From: Rana temporaria
Lineage: Eukaryota; Chordata; Amphibia; Anura; Ranidae
NCBI RefSeq assembly: GCF_905171775.1
Contig: NC_053494.1
Location: 163,915,101 to 163,979,100 of the forward strand
Direction: 5' to 3'
Length of the DNA stretch: 64,000 nt
The notes beneath the pieces are model-generated. The model was given only the letters and a program-made list of their open reading frames with translations, searched no databases and had not been told where the DNA came from. Positions 23,420-35,879 of this stretch are shown here, one piece after another (position 1 is the first letter of the stretch; each line of letters opens with the position of its first letter). The position numbers and the translations under genes are program-made.

Positions 23420-24911
23420 GCAATGAGAAGAGCGTCTAGATCTATGACCTTAGAATATCTCACTATTGTAGCATGAAAAGACCTATGAAAAGCCAGGGCC
23501 TATCCCTGTCCTATTACTAAAATATCGGTTTTGCATAGACAAATCCTTTCGTTGTATTTAAAAAGTGCAGAAAGGCTAAAAAATCTTGTGCGGTGAAAAA
23601 ATGTTTAAAACTAAACTTGCACTTTAAGGTTTTAAAGCAAAACTTAACTGCAGAAACTTTAACTATGTCACCAGTGTAAATGCATTACTGTTTTAGATAA
23701 CATACTTACTACTCTAATCCATATTTTTGCCCAATTTTGATCTGTAATGCTGCGTTTCTAGCTATTGAGAATATTAATGGAATGAAATTGCCCTTTTTTA
23801 TGCAAATATATCCTCAGTCTGTCCCCCAAGAAGCTTTTAAACTATCACTGTTGGGCTCTTAAAATGTAACAATAGCTAAAAGCTGAAGTACACTATCAAG
23901 TACATTTAGTAGGCAACCCTGCTTCTCTAGCATACTAAATTCACCAAAGGTAAAGTATATTATTCACAAAACTCTATAGGGATTCTGTACTTGAAAACAT
24001 GAATTAAAAAAAAAAAAAGCAGACAAAATAAAAACTAGCTGTATTGTCAACGTTCTTTAATAATTGTAAATTTCCATAAGCTTTGACATGTCAATGCGTC
24101 CATCTCTGCAGTGTGTTGAGTATAGACTATATAGGTTGACTTTAAATCCCAGGTTGCAACTTTTCCCCTCCTCTTTGTCTTGACCTGGCATCCAGCATTT
24201 ACTGCTACCGGAGACAATTACTCTCCCGTGTTGTGAAATTAGGTTAATTGGTAGTCAAAACTTCGCTGTTTTTCATTACATGGTTTGCTTTGGAAAATGT
24301 GCCACTGTCCGAGGCGAGTAATTTTCTTGGGAGGAGTGTACCAATTGTTTTTGTGTTATTAGATGAGTGCTATGGCTTTGCTAATATCTCACCTACTGTT
24401 TGACAAAGCAGTGGAAAACCTTGAAAAGGAGGACATCCAGGGAGATTGGCTGGTCCTACGTTATTATTTTACCTGTTGCTGAAAGCTTTTTAATGAGAAC
24501 GTTCGGATCTTGATTAAGATGCAGTTAAAGTTTTACTGTAGTAATGTTAAAAGTATCAAATGATTTCAGGCCTCATACAGGAATAATAGACCCATAGAAT
24601 TGGATGGTAGAATCAAATGGGGTCCTCCTGGGTCTGTGTGTAGTAGGTTTTCAGTGATAAATGTAATATAAATGCACTGCTTTTATATGATTGTTTACCT
24701 TGTTTTGTTCTATCCGTGCTCTGATTGCTTTCCCTTTTCTGCCTTTTTGTCTGGAAAAATTGAAAAAATCGAATTTTCATTTGGCATTCTGTGTAATATA
24801 TATTTTTTTTTACTTTGCAAATTTATATTAAAAGATGTTTACTAAAATAGAGGAAACATCTGCATGTTGAGTAGGTTAGATTAGATAACGTAACTGTAAT
24901 CTCCCCTCATA
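23420..24911. other. No recognisable feature
   Basis: About 1.5 kb without visible terminal repeats, coding motif or structured RNA. Confidence 0.5.
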
Positions 24912-26000
24912 TTAAAGCGGATCTCCGCCGAAAAAAAAACAATATTAAAAGCCAGCAGCTACAAATACTGCAGCTGCTGACTTTTTTAATATTAGGACAC
25001 TTACCTGTCCTGGAGTCCAGCACCGTCGGCACCGCCATCCTCTGTGAGGGAACCAGGAAGTGAAGCATTGCGGCTTTACTGCCCGGTTCCCTACAGTGCA
25101 TGCGTAAGTCACGCTACTGTCAAGGGATAACGTACCAAGGCCGAGATGCTGAGGGCGGCTCACCTTTGCGACCTGGCGCGATCCACCCCCTGGGATTGGG
25201 ACAGGGGGAAGGACGCACCGGGAGGCACCGGTACCAGCAGCAAGATGGAGGTCAGATGCGTAGAGCAGGAACTGAGCGATGATAGTCCGCTGGGGGCGTT
25301 GAGGGTCAGGGAGGAACAGTCCGGGTACAAGGTACTTCAAAGTTAGGGCTGAAGACTGATCCGAGAGACAAGCTGTAGTCAGGGGTTGGAGAAGACAGGA
25401 AGTCCGAGGTTCAAAGCCGTAGGTCAAGGGTTGGAGAAAGCAGGAATACCAAAGTTCAAGCCAGGGGTCAATGGGTTAGAGAGAGCAGCAATCCGATACG
25501 TCAGCCAAGGGTCAAGTTTTTCAGGTATCAAACAGGTATTTCAGCAGCAGGGGTATCTCAGAAGCTGTTACAAACCAGCAACCTGAGAGGAGGAAGGGGC
25601 TGGTTTAAATAAGCCACCCAGGCCTCTGATTGGCCGAGAGTGGAACGCGCCCGTGGCGCGCGGCCACACCGCGCAAGCGCGCGATACAGGCGAGCCCAAT
25701 AGCGCTGACCTGCCACGCAGCTGAGGAATTTGGGGCTGAACAGAACTGGTGCCCTGACAGCTATGCTGTGCTCACTGTGTCCCGCTGTGTTCTGGGAGCC
25801 GTGTGTTTCCCAAAACACAACAGGGGGGGACGGGATCTGACGTCCTGCCCGCAGTCTACCCGCAGACTGTGTGGTCGGAAGTGGGTGCAAATACCTGTCT
25901 TTAGGTATCTGCACCCCCCTGAAAGGTGTCAAATGTGACACCGGAGGGGGGAGGCTTCCGATGAGCGGAAGTTCCACTTTAGGGTGGAGCTCCGCTTTAA
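24912..26000. mobile_element. Kolobok/T2-like element (TTAAAGCGGA ends) carrying an insertion
   Basis: TTAA borders (24912-24915, 25997-26000) with inverted termini TTAAAGCGGATCTCCGCC and GGGTGGAGCTCCGCTTTAA. A GCAGCTACAAATACTGCAGCTGC hairpin region lies at 24955-24980. A minus-strand CAGGTAAGTGTCC lies near 25000. Removing the 644-bp insertion at 25117-25760 leaves about 440 bp. Fragments of the same family lie at 7741, 34540, 39840 and 60490. Confidence 0.75.
25117..25760. mobile_element. Inserted element with CTGTCARGGG ends and internal minisatellite
   Basis: Short inverted ends CTGTCAAGGG and CCCTGACAG are flanked by CTA on both sides (25114-25116, 25761-25763). A possible 3-bp duplication is the only clue to mechanism. 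The centre (about 25380-25530) has degenerate tandem units built around AGGTCAAGGGTTGGAGAAAGCAGGAA. The right part is GC-rich (GCGCGCGG). No superfamily assigned. Confidence 0.5.
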
Positions 26001-26174
26001 GCTTTTTGAAGAAACTGTAAATAGTTCTTTTTTTTTTATTGTCTTGATTTAGTGGCTGTGGTCAGATTGATGCTTGGATTGAATAAAAAAAGAACAGAAT
26101 TTTGGAAGCAGTGCCTAAAAAAGCAGAAGGAAAATGACTTGTCAATAAAATTGCCAGTGGACTTCCTGCAGTTA

Positions 26175-26473
26175 GGCCTCTTTCACACTGCTGTGTAGCA
26201 AAATCGATTATGATCCGTTTTTTGGGCCACCTGCACCTGTAAAAAATACTTACTTAACAATGCACCAAAAACGCCATTTCCATTCATTTCACTGGAAAGC
26301 TGCATTTTTGGTGCAGTTTTCAAAACCGCACCAAAGATGCAGCATGCAGGCATTTTCAAAACACACTGCACCCCCACAGCACAGTGGTGGGAAAAGTCCC
26401 ATAGGCTATAAAGGGAAACATTTTTCCTGTGTTTTTCTTGCAAGGCAGGGCAAAAATATCTGTGTAAGGGCCC
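26175..26473. mobile_element. Harbinger-like MITE
   Basis: The left end GGCCTCTTTCACACTG follows TTA (26172-26174). The right end TCTGTGTAAGGGCCC precedes TAA (26474-26476). The interior holds GCACCAAAAACGCCATTT and its inverted counterpart around 26260-26330. Confidence 0.55.
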
Positions 26474-26844
26474 TAATGGCCCTTTCTAGAGACCGGGCTT
26501 TGCTTCTGCTTGTCAGAACAGCTTCCCTTATAACCTCTGATCTGATGATTGATAGAAGAGAAAGCACGGATCCACAAAGTGAATGACATTCCCTGGGATT
26601 CTTGCACTGTAGGTCCTCAGGTACAGCATTCTTTTCAGGAAGGAGAACAGCGAGGAGCACACTTGAGTGTGCCTCCCAATTCTGCTGGAGATCTTCTAAT
26701 GTTTACGGACTCGTAAAGGAAATGTGTTTTGTATAGATTTTATTTCTTTAATGAGTTTAGGAATAAGAAATTAAGGTTAAAAAAAGAGCAAGAAGTGTAA
26801 AGTGGGCATTAAACGGTCAACTTCAGACATATGTATACACAGAG

Positions 26845-26931
<87 letters not shown>

Positions 26932-28290
26932 TGACTTCTAACATCCAAATATGTGCAAGCAAAAATCCCCCCCCCCTTTTTTTCCTTGCATGTGAGTATT
27001 TTTGAAAGTAAGAGTACCTTCCATTCTGACAAGACAAACTCTGAATATTCTATATCGGATTACTTTATTTGGACTTCACCAAATGTAATCTATCATAGAC
27101 CTTTTACTGACACTAGTGGGGTAAAGTGGAGCTAAACCACTGTAAAGCGGCTGCATTGCAAAATTCAGGCATGCAGCAGGTTTCCTGTGGTGACAATTTC
27201 CCTGAACACCCTAATGATGACATTTCTGAGATTATCCATGGTGTATAAATCTCAAGTACTGCACATACGCAATTTCTTTGTGTATTTCTATATACTCTTT
27301 CACATATATTCCCCTTGATTATTGGAAAAGAAAATCCTGGAAGAATGTTAATTAACTTTGCATTAGGCAATCATGGTGTTGTGCTTCAACATTAAATTAT
27401 CCACAGATGTGTATTCCTGAAAAACAAAATCTGTGGTCAGCCTGCTGCAGATAGGCTGGAGCATTTATGGCCTTTCATCGTTAAAAGTGCAATTTAGGTC
27501 TCCTATTAGAGGAGCAAAAGATTAAGTCAGATTTTGGTGGAAAGCGACTGCATGTACAAAATGAAAATCCCGGAATCTTTGAAATAATGAAAGTTGTTTA
27601 AACTCCATGAAACTTACTGATTTATGAGACTGCTCTAATGTGCATCCGTCGGAATGAATAAGAATTTAGCGTTGAGGTGCATAACGTGACATAAAACACA
27701 CATCACACTGTGATAAGAGGTCCCCTAAAAGACACTTGAGTCTAGATTTCACCGTGCGCCTTGAATAAACAGTCTTGACATTTTTATTGGCAAGACTAAG
27801 AAGATTCTAGGGTTACAGTAGCCCCTATAGTCCCTAACTATTGTAAAACTTTTAATGGTTGTCACCAGAGTTATGTTTCCTGGGTATGCAGTCTAATAAA
27901 GCCAACTCAGTAAGCGGAATTCACTAAGATCTAGGAGTTATTATCAGGCTGGACTGCAGGCAAGTGTAAAATACACCAAATATTGCATATATGCATTAAT
28001 ATACCATGGTATACCAGCGACTGACAGGCATCCAGAAGGTGCTACTTCCACCTCCCGAACACTTGATTTTTACTTTGATTTTTAAATTGCCAAACAGGAC
28101 CACACTGCAGCTGAGCATTTGGCTCACGTTTGTGTTGTCCCCCCCCCCCCCCCCCCATTGAACTCAAAGAGGGTGTAAAAAATGCTGCAGCCAGTCCGGC
28201 TGTATTGTTACAATTTGGGAGGGCAAAACTGTGGCTTAGCCTCCTGTTTTTACTTCTGCCTGTCCATAAGAGCCCTTACAGCAGCACTCA
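26474..28290. other. Unassigned sequence with a microsatellite and a poly-C tract
   Basis: Apart from the TA microsatellite (separate entry) and a C run at 28139-28157, I see no repeat ends or coding motifs. Confidence 0.5.
26847..26930. repeat. (TA)n microsatellite
   Basis: About 42 uninterrupted TA dinucleotides. It is self-complementary, and the apparent open frames of alternating Tyr and Ile are artefacts of the repeat. Confidence 0.97.
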
Positions 28291-28294
28291 GTCT

Positions 28295-29899
28295 TAAGCC
28301 TCATACACACGGTACGAAAATCAGAAGGGAAAAGTCTGAAGACGAGCTGTTTGCGGATTTTCGGATCGTTGGTATGGTGCATTTGACAAACGATTTCACT
28401 CTTACATTTGACAAAAGCTGTATGCGCAGGCTATAGAATTTTTTTCTGATGTGAACTCAACGTCTGATTTTTCGGATGGTCAGTATAGAAATCTGTCGCA
28501 CAAAAGTCGAAAGTACAAACACGCATGCTCGGAATCAAGGAATGACTGGGAAGAGTTTGGTCTTGTAAACTACTGTTGGTAATCTAGAATTAACATTCGC
28601 AACGCGGTAATGGATGAAATGTCAAAATTCTCATCTTTAACTAATTGCCGACCAGCCGCCGCAGTTATACGGCGGCAGGTCGGCTCCCCTGCGCGAGAGC
28701 CCGTAGCTATACATCGGCTCTTCAAGCGGCCACTAGGGGCGTGCGGCCACTAGGGGCGCGTGCGCGCGCCCTCCGCTCGTCCCTGACTCCCCTGCGCGTG
28801 CCCGGCGGGCGCAGCCGCCGCCGGGCACCCGCGATTGCTCGTTACAGAGCGAGGACCGGGAGCTGTGTGTGTAAACGCACAGCTCCCGGTCCTGTCATGG
28901 GAGAAATGCCTAACCGTCTGTTCATACAATGTATGAACAGCGATCAGTCATTTCCCCTAGTGAGGCCACCCCCCTAAGTTAGAACACACCCAGGGAACAT
29001 TCTTAACCCCTTGCCCGCCCCTAGTGTTAACCACTTCCCTGCCAGTGGTATTTTTATAGTTATCAATGCATTGTTATAGCACTGATCGCTAAAAAAATGC
29101 CAATGGTCCCAAAAATGTGTCAGAAGTGTCCGCCATAATGTCGCAGTACCGGAAAAAAATCGCTGATCGCCGCCATTACTAGTACAATTTTTTTTTATAA
29201 AAATCCTATAAGACTACCCCCTATTTTGTAAACCAATCAATAAACGTTTATTGCGTTTTTTTTTTTTTTAACGAAAAATATGTAGTAGAATACGTATCGG
29301 CCTAAACTGAGGACATTTTTTTTTATATATATTTTTGGGGGATTTTTATTATCGCAAAAAGTAAAAAATATTCATTTTTTTAAAATTGTTGCTCTATTTT
29401 TGTTTATAGCGCAAAAACTAAAAACCGCAGAGGTGATCAAATACCACCAAAAGAAAGCTCTATTTGTGGGGAAAAAAAAGACGCCAATTTTGTTTGGGAG
29501 CCATGTCGCACGACCGCGCAATTGTCAGTTAAAGCGACGCAGTGCCGAATCGCAGAAAGTGCTCTGGTCTTTGACCAGCAATATGGTCCGGGGGTTAAGT
29601 GGTTAATGGGATAATAATGAAGCTGCTTTGCATGTAGTTATGCCAAACGTATTTTAAAAGGAATTTGTTTTGTACGATCTGAAAATCACAAATCAACACT
29701 CGCCAAATCTCTACTAACACAAAATTAGCAGACGGGGCAAAGGGTGGAACTTGATAAATGTACTCCAATAGTAGGTCACGTGTTTGTCAAACGACAATTT
29801 GCAGATAGTTGGTATTCTCTACACAATCCTGCACACGCCCTTTTGACAAAAATTAGACGCTCGGTCGTCCAACAATCGGACCGCGTGTACGAGGCTTAA
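28295..29899. mobile_element. Harbinger-like MITE split by a larger repeat
   Basis: The inverted ends GCCTCATACACACGG and CCGCGTGTACGAGGC lie between TTAA/TAA sequences (28294-28297, 29896-29899). Only about 640 bp belong to this element. 28637-29606 is a later insertion of the AACCACTT family. Same family as 16416-16826. Confidence 0.75.
28637..29606. repeat. Long dispersed repeat with AACCACTTAA-type ends, nested
   Basis: It lies between TTAA (28637-28640) and TTAA (29603-29606). It runs opposite to the 17011-17998 copy: 29390-29530 mirrors 17085-17180. The left third is GC-rich, with GCGGCCACTAGGGGCG repeated at 28728-28760 and an AGCTCCCGGTCCT inverted pair at 28850-28895. A plus-strand frame reading PILFGSHVARP (about 29485) is also present in the other copy, but nothing else supports coding. 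Confidence 0.65.
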
Positions 29900-31155
29900 C
29901 GCCGGGTTCACAGCATTGGGTCCGATGCGTCCCCGTTCACCGGCTCAGGGGCAAATCCGAGTCGATTTTTTGCACTGAATTTGCGCCTGAATCAGACCCA
30001 AAGATGCACTCTTTTTTCTTTTTGGAATGCTGACCGCAGCTGCATGCTTGTTCTGAGTTCATAACCAGATTTAGCAAAAAGAATTGAGATCCTCATATAC
30101 AGTATACTACTTTTCAAGTTTTTCATTTGCAGATTTTTCTTACTTCCTGAAAATATTTTCATAAAAATCCTAAATTTACAAACTTAAATATTGTATCGGT
30201 ATGGATTCTGCTTTTTTCACATGAAATAAATATTTTTCTATTAAAAGCCTCAATTTTTCAATCTTTTACATCAAAAGGCAATATTTTTTCTGTCCTTAAT
30301 GAACATCTTATAGAAACATATATCCATTTAGCAAAGCAGAAGCTTTTGATTTCTAATTTTTGAACTGTTGTCCCATTGTGATAATTTTTGTTTTGTTCTC
30401 AGTCCTGTGTAATAATGGTCACCAGCACAAATAGAGAGGGAACATGGCAACGAAAAATTTGACAGGGGTTCTAACCCTGCCCCAATGTATCCAAACCAAA
30501 AGAAGATGTTTTGGCTATAGAAATGCTGAACATATATTTGAATAATATATGTTTGTGAATTGTTTTATTAATGTTTGTCCCCAATAAATCCCCTGTATCA
30601 AACATCTCTGTTTTATGTTTATTAGCCTGTTGGCTATAGTGAAAATTCAGATAGGCGCTTTCTGTTTGTGTCCTAGTTGCTTTGTTTGACATTTGGAGAT
30701 CTCCGGTATGCTTGAATAGGTTGATCAGTGGTCAAAGTTGCAAATTTTTTTAACTGGTGGACTTATTATCCAGTTTGCAAATCAGTAAAAAGTTTATGAA
30801 TGGGAAAGATCTTCATCTTTCATTTGTACTTTGACCAGTGCAACCAGGCTCGACAAATCCCAGGGCAAAACGCAAGATGGGGGTGACCATCTTGACTCAC
30901 AAATTTAGGATCATTGACAGGTAAAGTATATAAATGACATTAATTATCTTGTTACAGTAGCATGTGAAATTTAGTGGTATGTTTTAGGCAGCAAGTAATC
31001 ATTTTGAAGTTGATGTGTTGAAAGCTGAAAAAAATGGGTATTGCAGTTTGTTTTTGAGTTGCATAGCCTCAGACTGAACCCATGTCCACAGCCTACAGTG
31101 CCTATTGGGAAAGTGAGCATCAGAACTGGATCGTGGAGCAATGGAAGAAGGTGTC
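29900..31155. other. No recognisable feature
   Basis: AT-rich stretch without visible terminal repeats or coding motifs. Confidence 0.5.
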
Positions 31156-31885
31156 CGGGCACAATGATTTTTTATTAAAATAATAAACCTGTTATACTTG
31201 CCTGCTCTGTGCATTGGTTTTGCACACAGCATCCCCAATCCTTCTTCTCTTCTGCATCCATTGACACAGACAAAGCGACTCAGCCTCCCCGCTTCCTTGT
31301 CACAGCTTTTGATTGACAGCAGCAGGAACCAATGGCTTCCACTGCTATAAGTCTGCCTAGTAAGAAGTGAGACATCGGCAAGAGCCACTGCTCTCGTGCA
31401 TCATTGTATCTGGCTCAGATAAGTATATAAGGGGGGCCGGGGGGATCCTGCATAGAATGCATTAAGGTAAAAAGCCTTAAGGCTCCATGTACATGGGACG
31501 TTTTTACAACTGCTCCTAAATTATTAAACTTGACAGATTAGTAACCCACGTTTAAAACGTCAGTTTTGCAGCGTTTGCGTTTAGAAGCGTTTAAAAAAAA
31601 AACATTTTTTTTAAACCGAAAACGCCTATAAACGAAACGCATTTAGTCGTGTTTTGCATCTGAAACGTGGAAATCTTCTGCGTCTGAACCCATTTTTTTT
31701 GTTTCAAAGTAACGCTGTTAAACGCAACTGCCTAAAAACAGCAATAAACGAGACAGTGTACATGGTCACATAGGATAACATTGAATGAGTTCAGGAGCAG
31801 TTGAAAAAAGCATCCAACTGCCTCTGAACGCACATTTAGCAGCGTCCCGTGTACAGGGGGCCTTAGGCTTTAGAACCATTTTATT
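31156..31885. repeat. Left-truncated Kolobok/T2-like MITE with a MITE near its right end
   Basis: CTTGCCTGCTCTGTGCA (31197), TTTTGCACA (31218) and ATGCATTAAGGTAAAAAGCC (31456-31475) are the standard blocks of the 6938-7376 family. The left TTAAAGTGG end is missing. The right end CTTTAGAACCATTTTATTTAA is separated from the body by the MITE at 31481-31862. Confidence 0.55.
31481..31862. mobile_element. Harbinger-like MITE (GGCTCCATGTACATGGGACG ends)
   Basis: The inverted ends GGCTCCATGTACATGGGACG and CGTCCCGTGTACAGGGGGCC are flanked by TAA (31478-31480) and TTA (31863-31865). The interior is rich in GCGTTT and AAACGC in both orientations, as in 3940-4342. It was inserted into the end of an older TTAA-type MITE. 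Confidence 0.7.
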
Positions 31886-31889
31886 TAAA

Positions 31890-32791
31890 GCAGGGGTGCT
31901 TAAAGCATTAGCGTTCATTTTAAATAACAAACATGTTATACTTACCTCCACTGTGCAGTTCGTTTTGCACAGAGTGGCCCCGATGCACGTTTTCTGGGGT
32001 CCCTCGGCAGCTGTCTCTGGTCCTCCCCGCAATTACTCACCACAGTCATGAGAGAGCTCGCATGGTGGTGAGTAATTGCGGGCGCGCTCCCGTGATACAG
32101 CGAACGGCCATAGCCGCTCAGTGTATCACTCGGCCCCGCCTCTCGGCACGCCGCGTCACTGGATGTGATTGACAGCAGTGCCAGCCAAGGGCTGCGCTGC
32201 TCTCAATCCATCCGCTCTAGCCAATCGTTGGCCAGGCTGAGCGACGAAGAAGAACTCGGGACCGCGCGGGACTTTCGAGAGGTCAGGTAAGTATAACGGG
32301 GGCTCGGGGGGGGGCGGCAGCATCCAATGTTTTTTCACCTTAATGCATAGATTGCATTAAAGCGGTTGTAAACCCTTATTTTTCACTTTTACCTACAGGT
32401 AAGCCTATAATAAGGCTTACCTGTAGGTATAAAGAATATCTCCTAAACCTGTACAGTTTGGGAGATATTCCCCTCGCAATGCGCCGCTGATTGCAGCGGC
32501 GCATGCTCAGGGGGAATTCACGGCGGAAGATCCGGAAGCCGCCGTACCTTGCCGAAGTCATCGCCGCTCCAGCCAATCACAGCGCTGGAGCAAGATGACA
32601 TCTCGCTCGGCGTGAACCAGGTAAGTGTTCTTCACCTCGTTTTGAGGTAAGTATTTCATAATCAGCTATTATGCGGTGCATACTAGCTGATTATGACTTT
32701 TGCCTTGCAGGTTTAAAGAAAAAAAAATTATATATGCGGTTAACAACCGCTTTAAGGTGAAAACATATTTTTTTCTTTACAACTCCTTTAA
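31890..32791. mobile_element. Kolobok/T2-like MITE split by a second one
   Basis: It starts near TTAAAGCATTAGCG (31900) and ends at TTAA 32788-32791 after CTTTACAACTCC. Blocks TACTTACCTCCACTGTGCAG, TTTTGCACAGAG and GTCAGGTAAGTATAA (32282) identify the 6938 family. The interior also carries a GTGAGTAATTGCGGG inverted pair (32025-32080). The nested copy occupies 32357-32755. Confidence 0.6.
32357..32755. mobile_element. Kolobok/T2-like MITE, nested (ACCTACAGGTAAGCC family)
   Basis: TTAA borders (32357-32360, 32752-32755) with inverted TTAAAGCGGTTGTAAACCC / GGTTAACAACCGCTTTAA ends. A perfect hairpin TTACCTACAGGTAAGCC / GGCTTACCTGTAGGTA lies at 32389-32427 and puts CAGGTAAG on both strands. Same family as 15820-16201 and 20532-20938. 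Confidence 0.8.
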
Positions 32792-34540
32792 CCCATGGCA
32801 CACAACCTCAAACCAGGGAAGTACATTACACATGCAATGGGCTATTGGGTTGGCAAGCCCAGATCACGATCAAGGGGTTGTCGACCTGGCATCCCAGAGC
32901 ATCAATGTGTATGGAGTCGGCAGCTGAGGAAGCTGACTGCCACGGAAGCAGAGTTATACCAAGTGCATTTTGCCTGAGACCTTTCTAGCATCCTAAAGAG
33001 CGAGGCCAATATATTATTAAAACATCATATACATTATACTTCTACAATGGGCATATTAACACTTATAGCAAGGAATTATCACACTTTTCCGCACCTGCGG
33101 ATTTCCTAGAGGTTGGCTGCACTGAGCTATAGACGTCTTTTATCCTGCAGGTTTGGTACTCTTTCTGAAAGTGCACCACACCTGCAAGATGTAATAGAAG
33201 TCTAAGGCTCAGTGCAGCTAACCAGCAGGAAAGCCGCAGGTGCACTGTGCTGATCCTGCGATGTGGATAAACCGCAGCTTATCAGTGTAAAGCAGCTTTA
33301 TAAGGGGGGCTCAGGACAGGTAAGGGCTTGTTTACATCTGTGGTTTGGGGGGTGGTAAAACCCCCTAGTGCATTGTGTCCCCTGCTCTTCAAAAGGTTGA
33401 GCACCCCTGAACTGTCATTATAAGGGCAATGGAAGATGGAAACAATACACTAGTATAGGACTAAAAAAAAAACTTACAGAATGTTAAAAGGTCTGATATA
33501 GTGTACCTTAACAGTGCTTATTGACTTCTGTGTTGGGCGGCCAGGCTTCTAAATTTCTTTCTTTGCTTTTGAAACAAAAGCAGACCTTTAAAATAAAGTC
33601 GGTATCAAATCTGCTGCTAACCTTATCTCTTCATCTATTAGGCAATTGGAGACGCCAGTCCTCTGAATGGCTCCATCATTTACATTTTTGGAATAGACGT
33701 GAGCAAGCACATAAAATGTTCAGAACAATAACATCTAAACAGGCTTGGCAATAAAAACCATGTTTCATATCTCTTTTAATCTTTAACAAAATTTACTTGT
33801 GCTGAAAAGAGTTATAAATTTTGACTTCCAAGTATATAAATAACACAGCAGTGGAGGTTACGGCAGATTTTTATTTACTGGCATTTTTTTTTCCTTTTTT
33901 TTTTTTTCATCTTCTTGGAAGATTTGCTGTGCAGCTGATAGTGACTCACTGAAAACGTTCGCAGGCTTAACTGCTATGTTGTATCTATTAAACGCTTGCC
34001 ATCTCTGGTTACATGTTGTGGTGAAAAATACATGCCTTTCTTTCTTCAGATCTACCGTATGTTTTGTATAAAAATGCAGAAACTGCTCAGGTCGTAAACT
34101 GCTGTTTTCCAAAGCGGCTGCTAATATTGACTGATCTTTTCAGGGTTTACCCACACGCCATGCAGCAACCTTTAACTTGTGCCAAGAAAGAGAGCATCGT
34201 TACGGCCTTTTCACAAGGCATGTATGAAGGAGTCATGAACTGTTTTTAGGTTTCGAGGAGCAAAAAATTATTTGTGCTGTTGGGAAGTAGAAAGAGTTTC
34301 CCTAAATTCAATTCAACCTGTATAATTAAAAAATGAATTACAAGTTAAAAAACAAACTTTTGAGTCTAGGGTTCATATGGCTATGCCTCACCTCCCACAA
34401 CACAGTGCTTTATGTCTGAGCAACCTGCCCCAGACACTGTAACCGGGGTGCTGTGGGGGTGTCTTAATTCATTGCAAATACCAATTTTCCATAAACGTAG
34501 CTTTCACATTGATTTCACGTATTGATTGGGATCCAGTTGT
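32792..34540. other. Mostly unassigned, with one foldback at 33103-33250
   Basis: GAGGTTGGCTGCACTGAGC (33109) pairs imperfectly with GCTCAGTGCAGCTAACCAGC (33205). CCTGCAGGT and ACCTGCAAG blocks lie between them, giving a MITE-like hairpin without clear termini. CAGGACAGGTAAGGG at 33311 is splice-donor-like. The rest shows no supported feature. Confidence 0.4.
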
Positions 34541-34841
34541 GCTCCCACTTCCAGGTAAAATTGTAGTATGGTGATTTATAATATTTCCGGCCCCTCCTCT
34601 TCCTCCCTCCCCCCATTGCCTTCTGGGACACAGAGACTGGACTATTCAGAAAGTCCAGCGCGACTCACGTATGCGCAGTAAGAAACAGGCTGTGAAGCCA
34701 TAAGGCTTCACTTCCGGTTTCTCTTACTACAGATGTCCACTCTGCACCCAAAGCTAAATGATGAATTGGCTAGGGGTGCCGACATTGCGGGATCCCTTGT
34801 AGCTGCTGACTTTATTTTTACAGACTGGAACTCCTTTTTAA
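34540..34841. repeat. Kolobok/T2-like remnant (TTAAAGCGGA family), right end only
   Basis: CAGACTGGAACTCC followed by TTTTTAA at 34821-34841 is the family terminus. The upstream blocks ATGCGCAGTAAGAAAC, GGGTGCCGACATTG and TTGTAGCTGCTGACTTT recur at 39860-40045 and 60560-60640. The left boundary is not clear. Confidence 0.5.
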
Positions 34842-35879
34842 CCTTGCCTTATACTTTGAACTGAATTACATTCTAGTTTTGTGGGGGAGGGAAGGGAGAA
34901 AAGTTACCAGGCAGCTGAACTTCTTGGTTCTGCTCCAGGAAGTGCAATCTTTTATATTTCTATAGAGTCTATCCGTCGGTCATTGACTGCAGCCATTACA
35001 ATAGAACTAGGGACTGGTGGAATTAAGACTTCTTTAGCAGGGTGGCAAACACAGCAAAAAAGATAGTTTAGAGGTCTTTTTCTGCAATCTTGCATTACAA
35101 TTCACACCACAATAAATTCACATATTTGTAACACCACAGTTTGTCACCTACATGTAGACCAGTGTTTCTCAACCTTTTTCTAGTCAGGGCACTTTTAAAA
35201 AGTATTTTCAGTCTTGAGGCACCCCAGTCCAAGGCTTGGTTCACATTACGGTGTGTCGCAAAAAACACGGGCAAAATCGTGCTCATTCCTGACACACAGA
35301 CAAATGCTCTGCTCTTTAGGGGTACCATTAATTCTTAATGGTACCCCCACACATTGTAAAACGTGGGGTGCTTTTGCTGCAGTGCAATTTAAAAAAAAAC
35401 GTTTGGGGACTTGTTTCCCTGCATTTTGTGGGTACGGAAATTAATGGACTGCCCTACATGCAGCTACACAGATGTGAACCAAGGACATGTTCACATGTCA
35501 TAGAGGCGGTAAAACCACATGGTTGAGCTGTTTTTACCACCCCCAACTTCTCCACCTTTAGCTGCAGAGGCAGCATCTGAGGGTGTTCACATGCTGTGGC
35601 TGCAACTGGAGGTATACCGAGGGTGAATAGGGCTGCACTGCAACTACCCCGAAACTGTGTGCATTGCACAGTTGCGGTGTAGTGATGCTGCATTTACAGG
35701 CCTAAAACAGGTGGTGAGGAAGCAACATAATGCCTCTTTACCGCCTGTCAAATGCCTCTGAAAAGCGATCTGTGCATGGATTGCTTTTCAGAGGAGCAGC
35801 AGTCCTTGCTGCTATCAAACAAGCCCTACAAAAGCCATTCTGATGGTACAGGAATGGGGGGGGGGTCAGGATTAAAAGT

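Noticed and set aside
24945..25977. Long minus-strand frames (160 and 139 residues)
   Set aside because: They run across the boundaries of a MITE and its insertion, contain no known motif and have GC-rich repeat composition.
26802..27032. Open frames of alternating Tyr and Ile on both strands
   Set aside because: They are translations of the (TA)n microsatellite and have no coding meaning.
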